Source: Gammaproteobacteria bacterium (lineage in GTDB: Bacteria; Pseudomonadota; Gammaproteobacteria; Pseudomonadales; Azotimanducaceae). From it: a stretch of DNA of 64,000 nucleotides. A model generated the notes under the pieces. The model made no database searches, was not told the origin of the DNA, and saw only the letters and a program-made list of their open reading frames with translations. This document shows, piece after piece, positions 8,401 to 15,549 of this stretch; the first letter of the stretch is position 1; each line of letters starts with the position of its first letter. The stretch spans positions 62,001 through 126,000 of the forward strand of contig JAPOVK010000023.1 in NCBI GenBank assembly GCA_026708185.1, read 5' to 3'. The position numbers were made by a program, and so were the translations under genes.

Positions 8401-9839
8401 GCCGAGAAGCCGCCCAACTCGCCGGTCTGGAATCCGTTCAGGTAGCTGCCGGGTAGTTGGTTGGCGCTGTAACCCAGGTTCCTGACGGAGTCGCCGAAGA
8501 TGGTCGTCAGGGTGGAGTCGCCGTAGTGGTCGAGCCAACGCTCCTCGGACCAGCCATCCGGCTGCTCGTCGCGGCGCGGATCGTCCAACCCGATCGGTGG
8601 GAGGAACGGCGTGTGGTCGTTGCCACCGCCGAACGCGTAGCCGCAGCCCGGATCAGCCCGGTTCGCCGTGTAGAGGTCGCCGTACTGGTCCTCCATCGGT
8701 CCGAACCCGCCCTGTCGCCAATGTGCGGGGACGAACGTTCGAACCACGCCGGCCTTATGCCGGTCGACGTCGTTGCCGTTCATCGGCGCACGCAGCGGCG
8801 AGAACCAGCCGCCGCCGGCGTCACCTGGCTCGAATCGACTCGGCACAACACCGTTGGCCATCGACTCGCGCGACGGTGAGTACCGGTCGGCGATCCAGCC
8901 GGCGCCACCGCCCCAGCCACGTGCGTTCCACGGGTCGGCCGCGAAGCCAGAGGGCCAGGTATGCGATTGTGGCGGCTGCAGTTCGCCGGAGGTATTGCGG
9001 ATCGGTGCCATCCAGTCGCCCGGATGGCTCCAAGGACGCTCCTGGTACGGGTGCACCAACTGACCGGTCCAGTTCGCGGAACTGATGATGTATTCCGGTC
9101 GGTCCGTGCCTTTCATGCGTTCCTGGTCGCGAATCTCCAAGGCGAAGATGACGCTCGTGCGCTCGCCCTGGGCGCCCGCCAGGATTCCCAACCGCTTCTC
9201 CGGTGCGCCGTTCTCGAGCGGCTGGCGGTACTCGTAGTTGACCTGCAAGCCGTCGAAATCTTTCCGCGGCACCAGGTTGATCACACCGGACACCGCCGAC
9301 GCGCCATAGAGTGCCGAGGCGCCGTCGAGGATCGTCTCGAGACGACCCACGGCAATGCCGGGATAGAGGTTGTTAAGGTCTGCTCCTGCCCGGCGTGTGC
9401 GCGAACCGTACCCGTTGACGTTTGCCGGCACGCGGTGGCCGTCCATCATCGTCAGGGTGGCACGCGTGCCCAAGCCGCGGAGGTTCGCCCAGGTTTCCGA
9501 GCCTTGCTGGAACTCCTGGTCGTCGGCGCTGTTGAACTCGATCGGAGCCGAGTTCGCGTTGACGCCGATCTGGAAGGTCTGGTCGAAGACGACCTCGCCT
9601 AGGTCCGAGGTGGCGGCCAATGACAGGTCCACCGCGTCGACCACATCGCGCGGTGAGGGCAGGTCGAAGTTGGTGCGCCGGATATAGGATCCGGTGACCA
9701 AGATCTCCTCGACGTCCTCCTCGTCCTCCTCCTCGTCCTCGTCAGCTTCTTCCTCGGCCGCCCTTAGGTTCAAGGCAGCCAGGCCGAAGGTCGCGAGCAG
9801 TGCCCAGATCATGGCCTGCTTGATCTGCTTTCTCATCAT
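5436..9839 (-). CDS. Giant TonB-dependent outer-membrane receptor with calcium-binding-type loops
   Basis: A 1467-residue outer-membrane receptor; most of this family are 700-1000 residues. In order: signal peptide (about 1-28), a very acidic stretch (residues 29-45), a TonB-box-like ILVTGS with IRR (46-55), a plug domain with LDGASALYGASAVSGVIN, then a long barrel region ending in Phe (LTVGF), typical for BAM recognition. The extra length lies mainly at residues about 230-750. Residues about 620-710 hold three DxDxDGxxD-like loops (DANQNGRYD, DANGDGIPD, DSDGDGVPD) like those of thrombospondin type 3 or dockerin repeats, so surface calcium binding is likely. ATG start with GGGGAG upstream and a sigma70-type promoter. 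The substrate is unknown. Adjacent Sel1, TPR and CRTAC1 proteins may be partners (inference from position). Confidence 0.93.
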   Translation of the reverse strand: MMRKQIKQAMIWALLATFGLAALNLRAAEEEADEDEEEDEEDVEEILVTGSYIRRTNFDLPSPRDVVDAVDLSLAATSDLGEVVFDQTFQIGVNANSAPIEFNSADDQEFQQGSETWANLRGLGTRATLTMMDGHRVPANVNGYGSRTRRAGADLNNLYPGIAVGRLETILDGASALYGASAVSGVINLVPRKDFDGLQVNYEYRQPLENGAPEKRLGILAGAQGERTSVIFALEIRDQERMKGTDRPEYIISSANWTGQLVHPYQERPWSHPGDWMAPIRNTSGELQPPQSHTWPSGFAADPWNARGWGGGAGWIADRYSPSRESMANGVVPSRFEPGDAGGGWFSPLRAPMNGNDVDRHKAGVVRTFVPAHWRQGGFGPMEDQYGDLYTANRADPGCGYAFGGGNDHTPFLPPIGLDDPRRDEQPDGWSEERWLDHYGDSTLTTIFGDSVRNLGYSANQLPGSYLNGFQTGELGGFSAWLGEEIRYAGSGNDCRQAIGDTFDIRERRDQEQAMTYFEHEFNDYVTIHGEVVVSRLDYDTRQYAPRFDDWPTSGTVPYADVVPIAVGSNPGNPFRSFADGTNSFSLLYPDDPTVDPNMFCREVLDGDGNVTSCMGDSYLNYHDANQNGRYDYLQEPGELLVYAQDANGDGIPDRGIRMVDADGAPLLDDNGEQMWQANTAYNRNPRHRVILLSAVEDSDGDGVPDRFDPDTVGNGGVRLFEDARLVGMNLWPKNPHNNNLPWLNDDMTWKDRTRIENFRFRLGTEVSIPETEWIVDADWIWTLVRRTDDRPEGIWPMMNRALRCEGGQYGDTCWNPFSTHWLGTTEEGELQHAYRMESDNSQSPWDPSVGAYASDAINTESEFANAGIVLVQNERSAQMTVLDLVISNGSLFQIWNDTPFGIAAGVHWRRENEELNPDAFALTGVSLGGDELIGLNAGESVNLQDTSEETRAVFVEAQIQPISHPKWGQMEVQIAARYAEFDTKAFLYAHGNSAQYDTVIPKLAMRYQPTSWLAVRGSLTEGFVLPSSSSLFQPGNARNRADLSDYICNNLPELDACLPTLDNTSGVVRDIEIAFAGNPLLGPEISDLWNAGFSLQFLDGDLTFDVDYTTVNFDGRSERLGAGTNLASAGAAFGDFVQHRCGADTLLNYNDPNADRVLGVTDFMDQTPAAELECRRQAAIEYVRDIEASTGIAGAVIERGGVDGLELQRVGEAWVDQGRQWTTSMIYAGRYRFDAADLPFIGGDYGSFEVSLSATQMLELSICRYGDTDGETALLERDDGTFGRNPDDRDHVYAEICVDGAGYRNNGIHYIGAISDLVEVLPATPKWRANMGLRWFYDQHTAQLTVRWHDEVKDTLASWDPVKDQGHGVAGIWINFRQDQEDLTNDDVCVDQDRNPHCRIDSRHYWDLSYTYNRPDVFGLGYVSANVAMRNIFNTMPDAMPSGVGYDVYLDNIMGRQAFFRLTVGF

Positions 9840-9943
9840 AGAGTGCTCCCCTATTACGAACGGGTTCCATTCCCCTCGATGCCCGGCGACGTTCCCCGGT
9901 TCGATGCAGCACGCACGAACCCCGGGAATTCACCGGCAGGGCG

Positions 9944-9972
9944 ATTAAACATGCCCCTACTCGGAGCGTCAA
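9944..9972 (-). promoter_or_regulatory. Sigma70-type promoter of the TonB-dependent receptor gene
   Basis: On the minus strand TTGACG (-35, 9967-9972), a 17-nt spacer and TTTAAT (-10, 9944-9949). Transcription would start about 95-100 nt before the ATG at 9839, leaving an untranslated leader. The rest of 9840-10035 holds no gene. Confidence 0.7.
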
Positions 9973-10035
9973 CCCGTCTATGAGCAATTGTTACAGTTCG
10001 TTTCGCTTGCCCGAAACGTCAGCCGCCGCGTGTTT

Positions 10036-10869
10036 TCAGCAGGCGACTCCTGCCCCTCCCATCGCTGGGTTCCGGCACCGTTCAAGCGCCTCGACGGCCT
10101 CGCGAGCGGCGGCAAGCCGCTCCTCGATGAACTCGCGCGCTTCCTCGCTACCTTGGTAGTCCCTCAGCAGCTCGCGGATCTCTTCAGGGAGGGGCGCCTC
10201 AAAGACGCAATGCAACTCCTTGACGAAGCTGCGCAGCGGTCGGTTCAGGTCGCAGACAACGCCCGTGGCCTCCTCGCCGTAGCGCGACCGGTAGTCCTCG
10301 ACGACCTCTTCGAAGTAGGCCACGTGGGTCTCGGGGATGCGCTTCCAGATGTCGTTGAAATAGTTCCGGATGCCGGGAGACGTCGCCCCGGAGGACGCCG
10401 CGCCGAGCCAACCTACCCCTTGCGTGGCGTCCTTCTCGATGTCGCCCAGGCCCTGCAGATAAATGTGTCCGACACGGGCCTGGGAGTCCTTGAAACCGCG
10501 CTGTGCCGTGTCGAGCAAGTACGGGAAGGCTTCGTCGATCTGGTCAAGGGCGTAAAGCCGTTTGCCCTTCGCCAAGTCGCGATAGATCCGGCGACGATCT
10601 TCGAGCGTCTGGATTCGTTCCTCGATGACCGTCATCACCTCCAACGGAAGGCCCGATTCCTCCGCCTCGGCGACGTACGAGCTAGACGTTGGGGGCTTGG
10701 TGTCAGCGGCGAACGGCGCCACCGTCGCCTTCGGTACGACCGCAACCCGCTCAGACGTCCCGGGTTCAAGTGGCACGGTCGCACTCGTACTCGCTACGGA
10801 GCCCTCCTCGGGCAACGATGCGCAGCCAGCCAGCAGCACGGCCAAAACCAATAGAAAGCATCGACGCAT
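10036..10869 (-). CDS. Sel1-like repeat lipoprotein (paralogue of 2519-3067)
   Basis: A 277-residue lipoprotein with a clear lipobox (LLAGC, Cys 16). After a Ser/Thr/Pro-rich tether of about 60 residues comes the same module as in the protein at 2519: LYALDQIDEAFPYLLDTAQRGFK, then QGVGWLG, IPETH and a VVC...HC cysteine pair. The C-terminal tail is charged with a further Cys. Start: ATG at 10869 with GAGG about 10 nt upstream; a TTG at 10884 is in frame but unnecessary. It lies 11 nt after the stop of the ATPase gene and upstream of the receptor promoter. The paralogues on either side of the receptor suggest a shared envelope role, not proven. Confidence 0.78.
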   Translation of the reverse strand: MRRCFLLVLAVLLAGCASLPEEGSVASTSATVPLEPGTSERVAVVPKATVAPFAADTKPPTSSSYVAEAEESGLPLEVMTVIEERIQTLEDRRRIYRDLAKGKRLYALDQIDEAFPYLLDTAQRGFKDSQARVGHIYLQGLGDIEKDATQGVGWLGAASSGATSPGIRNYFNDIWKRIPETHVAYFEEVVEDYRSRYGEEATGVVCDLNRPLRSFVKELHCVFEAPLPEEIRELLRDYQGSEEAREFIEERLAAAREAVEALERCRNPAMGGAGVAC

Positions 10870-10880
10870 TGGCTGGTTCC

Positions 10881-12350
10881 TCAACCGTCGAATGTTGCAG
10901 AGTCTACACCGGTCGCGCCCGGCGCAACCACAGGGCCGCTCGAGTCACGCCCTAGACCGAGTTCGACACACTCGACCGCCAGTCGACGCACTTGGCCCAC
11001 CAGGTAAAGGGGCAAGGACAACAGGCGGTATTGAATCGACGTTCCGTCGGCAAGCCGTCGCGCGTCCCGCAGAAGGCTCGGCAAGTCGGCGTTGAGCCGA
11101 ATGCCGAAGTCGCAGCGCTTCTCTGCCATGAACTGGTGGAGCGAACGGAGAGACCCGGTCGTTCCGGCCTTGATTTCTACGGGGACGATGTGCCGGCCGA
11201 TGGGCACCAGGTAGTCGACTTCCGCCGCGGCGTTGCGCGCTTCGCGCGCCCAGTAGTGGAGCGTCGGCGTCTCGTACGGCAATCCGCTCGCGAGCAGGTG
11301 TTGGCCAACGAACTGTTCCGCGACGGCACCGTCGTTGACCAAGACCGGATCCTCCTTGCCGAGGTCGACCGTGTTCAGCCGCAAGGCGGCGCACATCAGG
11401 CCGACGTCCATGGTCAGGCACTTGAAATGGCGCTCGTAAACCTCAGCGCCCAGGGGCAGGCCGTTGGCCGCGGTCCGGTGGACCTTCCGCGCAACCCGCG
11501 CCATGCACAAGTGCCCGAGCGCGTCGCTTAGTTCTGCCGCGCGGTGGTCGCGGCTGACCGCTGAATACTTGAACTTCCGCCCGACCATCGCGGGCAACCG
11601 GTCGAACACCAACTGCATCCGCTCTCTGAGGCGACCGTGGCTGTACTTCGCGAAGTCGTCCCGGTAGGTCGCGACCATGTTCTGTTGGATGCGCGCGACC
11701 GAGCCGAAGTCACGCGGCTCCTCGGAGCCGGTAGACGCGAAGACCGCGACCGCCTCCGGCAATCCGCCGACGACCCAATACTGCCTGAGCAGGTCCAGGT
11801 ACTGCCGGTGGAGCGCGTCGGGGATGCTCTCGGCAAGCGAGAACGACCGGAGGTGCTCGGCAAGCTGCGGCCGGTCGACCGCCACAAGGAAGTCCTCGAA
11901 GTCCATCGGACCCAAGTGCAGGAACTCGATTCGCCCGACAGGCATCGGAAACCCCTTCTCGCCGAGCGCCAGTTCGAGCAGCGAACCCGCTGCAACGACG
12001 TGAAGGCCGGGCATTTCCTCGTAGAAGTATCGAAGCGCTGCCAAGGCACTCGGTACAGCCTGGATCTCGTCCAAGAAAAGCAAGCTCTCGCCGGTCGCGA
12101 TGGACTGGCCCGTCATCAGGCTGAGGATGGACAGAATCTCCGCCGGGTCGTTGGTGGCGAAGGCTTGGCCCATTTGGGGGTCGCGCTCCAAGTTGATGTC
12201 CACGAGCCGCAGGCCCGACACCCGCGCGAACTCGCGCACCAGAGTCGATTTACCCACTTGCCGGCCGCCGCGAATGACGAGCGGCTTGCGGCCTTCCCGG
12301 CCGGCCCAATCCTGCAAATAGGCGAGTTCGTGACGTTCAAGGAGTCTCAT
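10881..12350 (-). CDS. AAA ATPase with C-terminal DUF4143 nuclease-like domain
   Basis: A 489-residue protein of the widespread ATP-binding/DUF4143 family. Visible motifs: Walker A GGRQVGKS (about residues 28-35), Walker B LLFLDEIQ, and near the C-terminus AEVDYLVPIGRHIVPVEIKAG, in which the Asp and EIK match the PD-(D/E)xK nuclease signature seen in DUF4143 proteins. The family's role is not settled; it is often considered accessory, defence- or toxin-like. Start chosen at ATG 12350 (the usual family N-terminus MRLLER); a TTG at 12413 would add an atypical 21-residue extension. Inverted repeats about 70 nt upstream may be its operator. Confidence 0.85.
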   Translation of the reverse strand: MRLLERHELAYLQDWAGREGRKPLVIRGGRQVGKSTLVREFARVSGLRLVDINLERDPQMGQAFATNDPAEILSILSLMTGQSIATGESLLFLDEIQAVPSALAALRYFYEEMPGLHVVAAGSLLELALGEKGFPMPVGRIEFLHLGPMDFEDFLVAVDRPQLAEHLRSFSLAESIPDALHRQYLDLLRQYWVVGGLPEAVAVFASTGSEEPRDFGSVARIQQNMVATYRDDFAKYSHGRLRERMQLVFDRLPAMVGRKFKYSAVSRDHRAAELSDALGHLCMARVARKVHRTAANGLPLGAEVYERHFKCLTMDVGLMCAALRLNTVDLGKEDPVLVNDGAVAEQFVGQHLLASGLPYETPTLHYWAREARNAAAEVDYLVPIGRHIVPVEIKAGTTGSLRSLHQFMAEKRCDFGIRLNADLPSLLRDARRLADGTSIQYRLLSLPLYLVGQVRRLAVECVELGLGRDSSGPVVAPGATGVDSATFDG

Positions 12351-12417
12351 CGGGGGAGTCGGGCACAGCGGGGCAGGCGCGTCCGTGGCGAATATCCTTG
12401 GATAATCACCCAAACCA

Positions 12418-12454
12418 TGACAAATTCCAATGCAAATTTGTCACGGTTTGTGAC
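12418..12454 (-). promoter_or_regulatory. Operator-like nested inverted repeats upstream of the DUF4143 ATPase gene
   Basis: TGACAAATT (12418-12426) and AATTTGTCA (12435-12443) are perfect 9-bp arms with an 8-nt spacer. A second repeat, GTCAC (12440-12444) and GTGAC (12450-12454), overlaps it. The stretch is distinctly AT-rich compared with its surroundings. Role as an operator or promoter is inferred; 12455-12530 shows nothing else. Confidence 0.5.
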
Positions 12455-12530
12455 TTTATACAGTGGTCTTCTGGCTTTCGACCTTAGGCAGACGGGCTGA
12501 GCTCGAAGGCCTCTGAGGGAGCGTCTGAAT

Positions 12531-13388
12531 TCAGGGACCGGATCCGCCGTCGAAGACCTGCACGACGTCGATCAAGCCCTCGTTCAGGGAGCCGGACCGG
12601 AACCCGCCGAGGTCAACGGCCACGAAGCGGTAGCCCGTAGCTTTCACAGCCGCCTCGATCTCCTCGCGCAGGTCCAGCGCGCGCGGTAGCTCGCCCGCCA
12701 CCAGTTCGATGCGCGCGACGTCCTCGTGGTGGCGCACGCGGTACTGCGTGAAACCGAGTTCCGCGAGCGCATCCTCCGCGGCCTCGACCTGGGCGAGACG
12801 CTGTTCGGTGATGTGCGATCCGTAGGGAAAGCGGCTCGACAGGCATGCCGATTGCGGTTTGGCGGCGTTGTCGAGTCCCAAGTGCGCGGCAAGGGCGCGG
12901 ATGTCCGCCTTGTCGAACCCGGCATCGACGAGCGGCGACACCACGTGGAAGTCGTTGGCAGCGATCAAGCCGGGGCGGTGGTCGCCGAGGTCGTCGGTGT
13001 TTGTCCCGTTCAGCACGTGATCGTAGCCTTCGTCCCCCGCGATGCGCGCCAGGGCGTCGTACAAGGTCGTCTTGCAGTAGAAGCAACGGTTGACGGGGTT
13101 GGCGCGGTACTCGGGCTTCGAGACTTCGTCGGTGACGATGACCCGGTGGCGCATGCCCCACTTCTCGGCCAGTTCGCCAGCGAGCTTGAGGTCGCTGCGT
13201 TTCAGGCTCTGCGAGCCGGATGTGACCGCTAGCGCGTCTCCGCCGAGCGCCTCGGCGGCGACGTAGGCCACCAGCGAACTGTCGACGCCGCCCGAGAACG
13301 CAACGATCACCCGCCCCAAGTCCCGAACGCTGGTCTTGAGCGCGGCGTACTTGCCGGCAACGTTTTCGCTGAGTGTGGCGGTGGCCAT
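12531..13388 (-). CDS. larE: LarE, ATP-dependent sulfur transferase for nickel-pincer nucleotide cofactor
   Basis: A 285-residue LarE. LarE adenylates pyridinium-3,5-biscarboxylic acid mononucleotide and converts its carboxylates to thiocarboxylates. The PP-loop SGGVDSS is at residues 32-38. Cysteines are present at 102 and 105 (RCFYCK) and 182 (SACLSSR). The last matches the sacrificial Cys of the Lactiplantibacillus enzyme, while the three together match the [4Fe-4S]-cluster type of LarE, which can use external sulfide. ATG at 13388; no strong ribosome-binding site. It is separated from larB and larC by the toxin-antitoxin pair and a CoA-transferase gene, and no larA is in the window. Confidence 0.92.
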   Translation of the reverse strand: MATATLSENVAGKYAALKTSVRDLGRVIVAFSGGVDSSLVAYVAAEALGGDALAVTSGSQSLKRSDLKLAGELAEKWGMRHRVIVTDEVSKPEYRANPVNRCFYCKTTLYDALARIAGDEGYDHVLNGTNTDDLGDHRPGLIAANDFHVVSPLVDAGFDKADIRALAAHLGLDNAAKPQSACLSSRFPYGSHITEQRLAQVEAAEDALAELGFTQYRVRHHEDVARIELVAGELPRALDLREEIEAAVKATGYRFVAVDLGGFRSGSLNEGLIDVVQVFDGGSGP

Positions 13389-13454
13389 AGCCGGAGAATC
13401 GTCTCACCGTTCACCGCGCGCATCAACCTCACGGCTCTTGGAAGCCGGATCGGG

Positions 13455-13460
13455 TAGAGT
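13455..13460 (+). promoter_or_regulatory. -10-like hexamer TAGAGT, 6 nt before the MNT antitoxin start
   Basis: TAGAGT (13455-13460), then 6 nt, then ATG at 13467. Same spacing as at 30990, 36274 and 37941, consistent with a leaderless transcript. Weak by itself. Confidence 0.35.
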
Positions 13461-13466
13461 TGAGGC

Positions 13467-13802
13467 ATGGATCGTGCGAGCCTCCTGAACCACCTCCGGG
13501 CCACGCACTTCGAGTCCGGCGACCGCGAGCGCGCGCAGGCCGACGCTCGTCGAATCGTCGCGTATCTGCGGAGCGAGGGGGCGGCCCGCATCATCGGCAT
13601 CGGATCGGCATTCGAGGCGACGCGGGCGTTTACGGACCGCTCCGACATCGACCTGGTCGTCGCCGGCATTGACCCCCGGAGGTTCTTCGCCGTTTCCGCC
13701 GGCGCAGCGAGGTTGACCGACTTCACGCTGGATCTGACGGCACTCGAGACCGTGACTGCGGCGTTCCGGGACAGCGTCGACAGATACGGTGTCGAACTGT
13801 GA
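13467..13802 (+). CDS. MNT-type nucleotidyltransferase antitoxin (MntA-like)
   Basis: A 111-residue minimal nucleotidyltransferase. The core shows GIGSAFE, then the catalytic SDIDLVV pair of Asp residues (about residues 60-66), with a third acidic position in the LTDFTLDLTAL strand. In characterised MNT/HEPN modules this protein neutralises the HEPN RNase by adding AMP near its active site. It overlaps the HEPN gene by 4 nt (GTGA), the expected two-gene arrangement. The pair points against larE and the CoA-transferase and appears inserted between them. Confidence 0.82.
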   Translation: MDRASLLNHLRATHFESGDRERAQADARRIVAYLRSEGAARIIGIGSAFEATRAFTDRSDIDLVVAGIDPRRFFAVSAGAARLTDFTLDLTALETVTAAFRDSVDRYGVEL

Positions 13803-14272
13803 CCCCGGAAGAGGTCCTCGCGCGACGGCTTGCCGCGGAGATCGAAGCCGAGCTGGCCACAATGGGGGCACTGGGCGAGGAGTTCGCGAACGCCCCGCGG
13901 GGTGGCGACAGCTACGCGATCCGCGCCCGCGGGTCCATGCTCCACGATTTCTACAATTGCGTAGAGCGCGTCTTCCTACGCATTGCCCGGGAACTCAACG
14001 GCGGCGCGCCGCGAGGTGAGCAGTGGCATCAGCTCATCAGCGACATGGCACTCGAAATCGTCGGCGTGCGCCCGGCGGTGGTCGATCGCCGCCTGGCCGA
14101 GACCCTAAGGGAGTACCTACGGTTTCGGCACGTCTTCCGCAACGTCTACGGCGGCGTTCTGGACGCTGAACGGATGGCGTCGCTGGAAGACCGTCTGCCC
14201 GCCACGATGACCGCGTTTCGGCACGACATCAAGGCCTTTGTGGCCTGGTTGGTCGGTCAACCGGCGGTTTGA
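13799..14272 (+). CDS. HEPN-domain toxin (HepT-like), catalytic His apparently replaced
   Basis: A 157-residue, mostly helical HEPN protein that starts at GTG inside the stop of the antitoxin gene. The helix that normally carries the RNase motif R-x4-6-H reads FRHVFRNVYGG: where HepT-like relatives have RHxFRHxYG, the second His is Asn here. That could mean an inactive toxin or use of another His. Family membership rests on position, length and the YLRFRHVFRN...LDAERM pattern. It ends 6 nt from the convergent CoA-transferase gene. Confidence 0.75.
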   Translation: MTPEEVLARRLAAEIEAELATMGALGEEFANAPRGGDSYAIRARGSMLHDFYNCVERVFLRIARELNGGAPRGEQWHQLISDMALEIVGVRPAVVDRRLAETLREYLRFRHVFRNVYGGVLDAERMASLEDRLPATMTAFRHDIKAFVAWLVGQPAV

Positions 14273-14278
14273 TCTGGT

Positions 14279-15538
14279 CTACGACAACCCCGTCCGCCAC
14301 GCGCGACGCAAATCTACGCGGAAATCGGGATGGGCGATGGCGATGAGCGCCTCGGCCCGTGCGGCTTGGCTCGCGCCGTGCAGCCTGGCTATGCCGTACT
14401 CGGTCACCACGATGTCCACGTCGGTACGCAGTGCGGTCACGATGCCGGCGCGCGGCACGATGCGTGACACCTTGCCGCGCGCGGCCGTGGCGGTCATGGC
14501 GACGATGGAACGCCCGCCACGGGACATGCGCGCGGCCCGCATGAAGTCCACCGCGCCGCCGACGCCGGCGATCTGACGGCCGGCGACGACCTCCGCGTTG
14601 ACCTGGCCATCCAGATCCACCTCGACGGCGGAGTTCACCGAGACGAAGTTGTCGATGAGCGCGATCGTCCGGCTCTCGTGGGTGACATCCGCACCGACGA
14701 GGAACACGTCGGCCCGCGCGGCGGCCCACGCGAAGAGGTCCGCGCTGCCGACGAGCATGCCCGTGACATGGGCGCCCTGCATATGGCTCTTGGCGGCCCC
14801 GTTGACGACGCCGGCATCGATCAAGGCGCGCCCGCCGTCGTCGAGCAGGCCGCCGTGCATCCCGAGGTCGTTCTTGTCCGAGAGCGCCGCGAGAATGGCC
14901 GCTGGGATCGCGCCGATTCCCGTCTGTATGCAGTCGCCGTCGTGGATCAACGATGCAACGTGTGCTCCGATGGTGCGTGCGACCTCGTCCGGTTCGGCCG
15001 GCGGCAACGTCATCGGTCCGTTCGCGCTGGTCACCAGGTAGTCGATGGCGGCCTCGTCGATGGGCGGAGCCCCGGCCGGTGCGGGCAGGGCCGTGTTCAG
15101 TTCGGCAACCACGACCTTCGCCCCACCGAGGGCCGCCGCGTGGAAGTCGACGTTCGGCCCCGCGCGCAAGACGCCCGAGGCGTCGCGAGTGCATTGGATG
15201 AAAGCCACGTCGAGGCCGCGGGCCAGGTAGTCGTAGACATGGCGCATATGCATGGGCACGTACTGCACGCGACCGCTTGCATGGCCCTCGCGGAGCTCGC
15301 GGGTCAGGAAGAAGGCATCCATGCGGGTCGCGGCACTGAGCGACGAAAAGTCGAACCGATTCATGCCCGGGAACGGAAACTGGAGGAAAGTGACCCCTTC
15401 CGCGATTGCGGGGTCGCGCTCGCAAGCCTGCCTCAAGCCCTCCACCAGGGCGCGCGGTTCGTTGCTGCTGCCAGCCACCCAGACCCGCTTGCCGGGACGC
15501 AGCAGCCCGCCCACTTCGATCGCGTCGATTGCTTGCAC
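14279..15538 (-). CDS. Acetyl-CoA hydrolase/CoA-transferase family protein
   Basis: A 419-residue class I CoA-transferase/hydrolase of the group that holds acetyl-CoA hydrolases and 4-hydroxybutyrate CoA-transferases. The segment NSAVEVDLDGQVNAE carries the Glu expected to form the glutamyl-CoA thioester, and GVGGAVDFMRAA and VTEYGIARLHG are typical of the C-terminal domain. GTG start at 15538, 11 nt after the larB stop, so it is probably in one operon with larC and larB. This suggests that the organic acid handled by a nickel-pincer enzyme is activated with CoA, but the substrate cannot be read from sequence. Confidence 0.87.
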   Translation of the reverse strand: MQAIDAIEVGGLLRPGKRVWVAGSSNEPRALVEGLRQACERDPAIAEGVTFLQFPFPGMNRFDFSSLSAATRMDAFFLTRELREGHASGRVQYVPMHMRHVYDYLARGLDVAFIQCTRDASGVLRAGPNVDFHAAALGGAKVVVAELNTALPAPAGAPPIDEAAIDYLVTSANGPMTLPPAEPDEVARTIGAHVASLIHDGDCIQTGIGAIPAAILAALSDKNDLGMHGGLLDDGGRALIDAGVVNGAAKSHMQGAHVTGMLVGSADLFAWAAARADVFLVGADVTHESRTIALIDNFVSVNSAVEVDLDGQVNAEVVAGRQIAGVGGAVDFMRAARMSRGGRSIVAMTATAARGKVSRIVPRAGIVTALRTDVDIVVTEYGIARLHGASQAARAEALIAIAHPDFRVDLRRAWRTGLS

Positions 15539-15549
15539 GCTGCCGCGGC

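Noticed and set aside
13307-13945. Minus-strand frame across the larE start and the MNT gene
   Set aside because: Shadow of the nucleotidyltransferase gene, which has the correct active-site motif on the plus strand.
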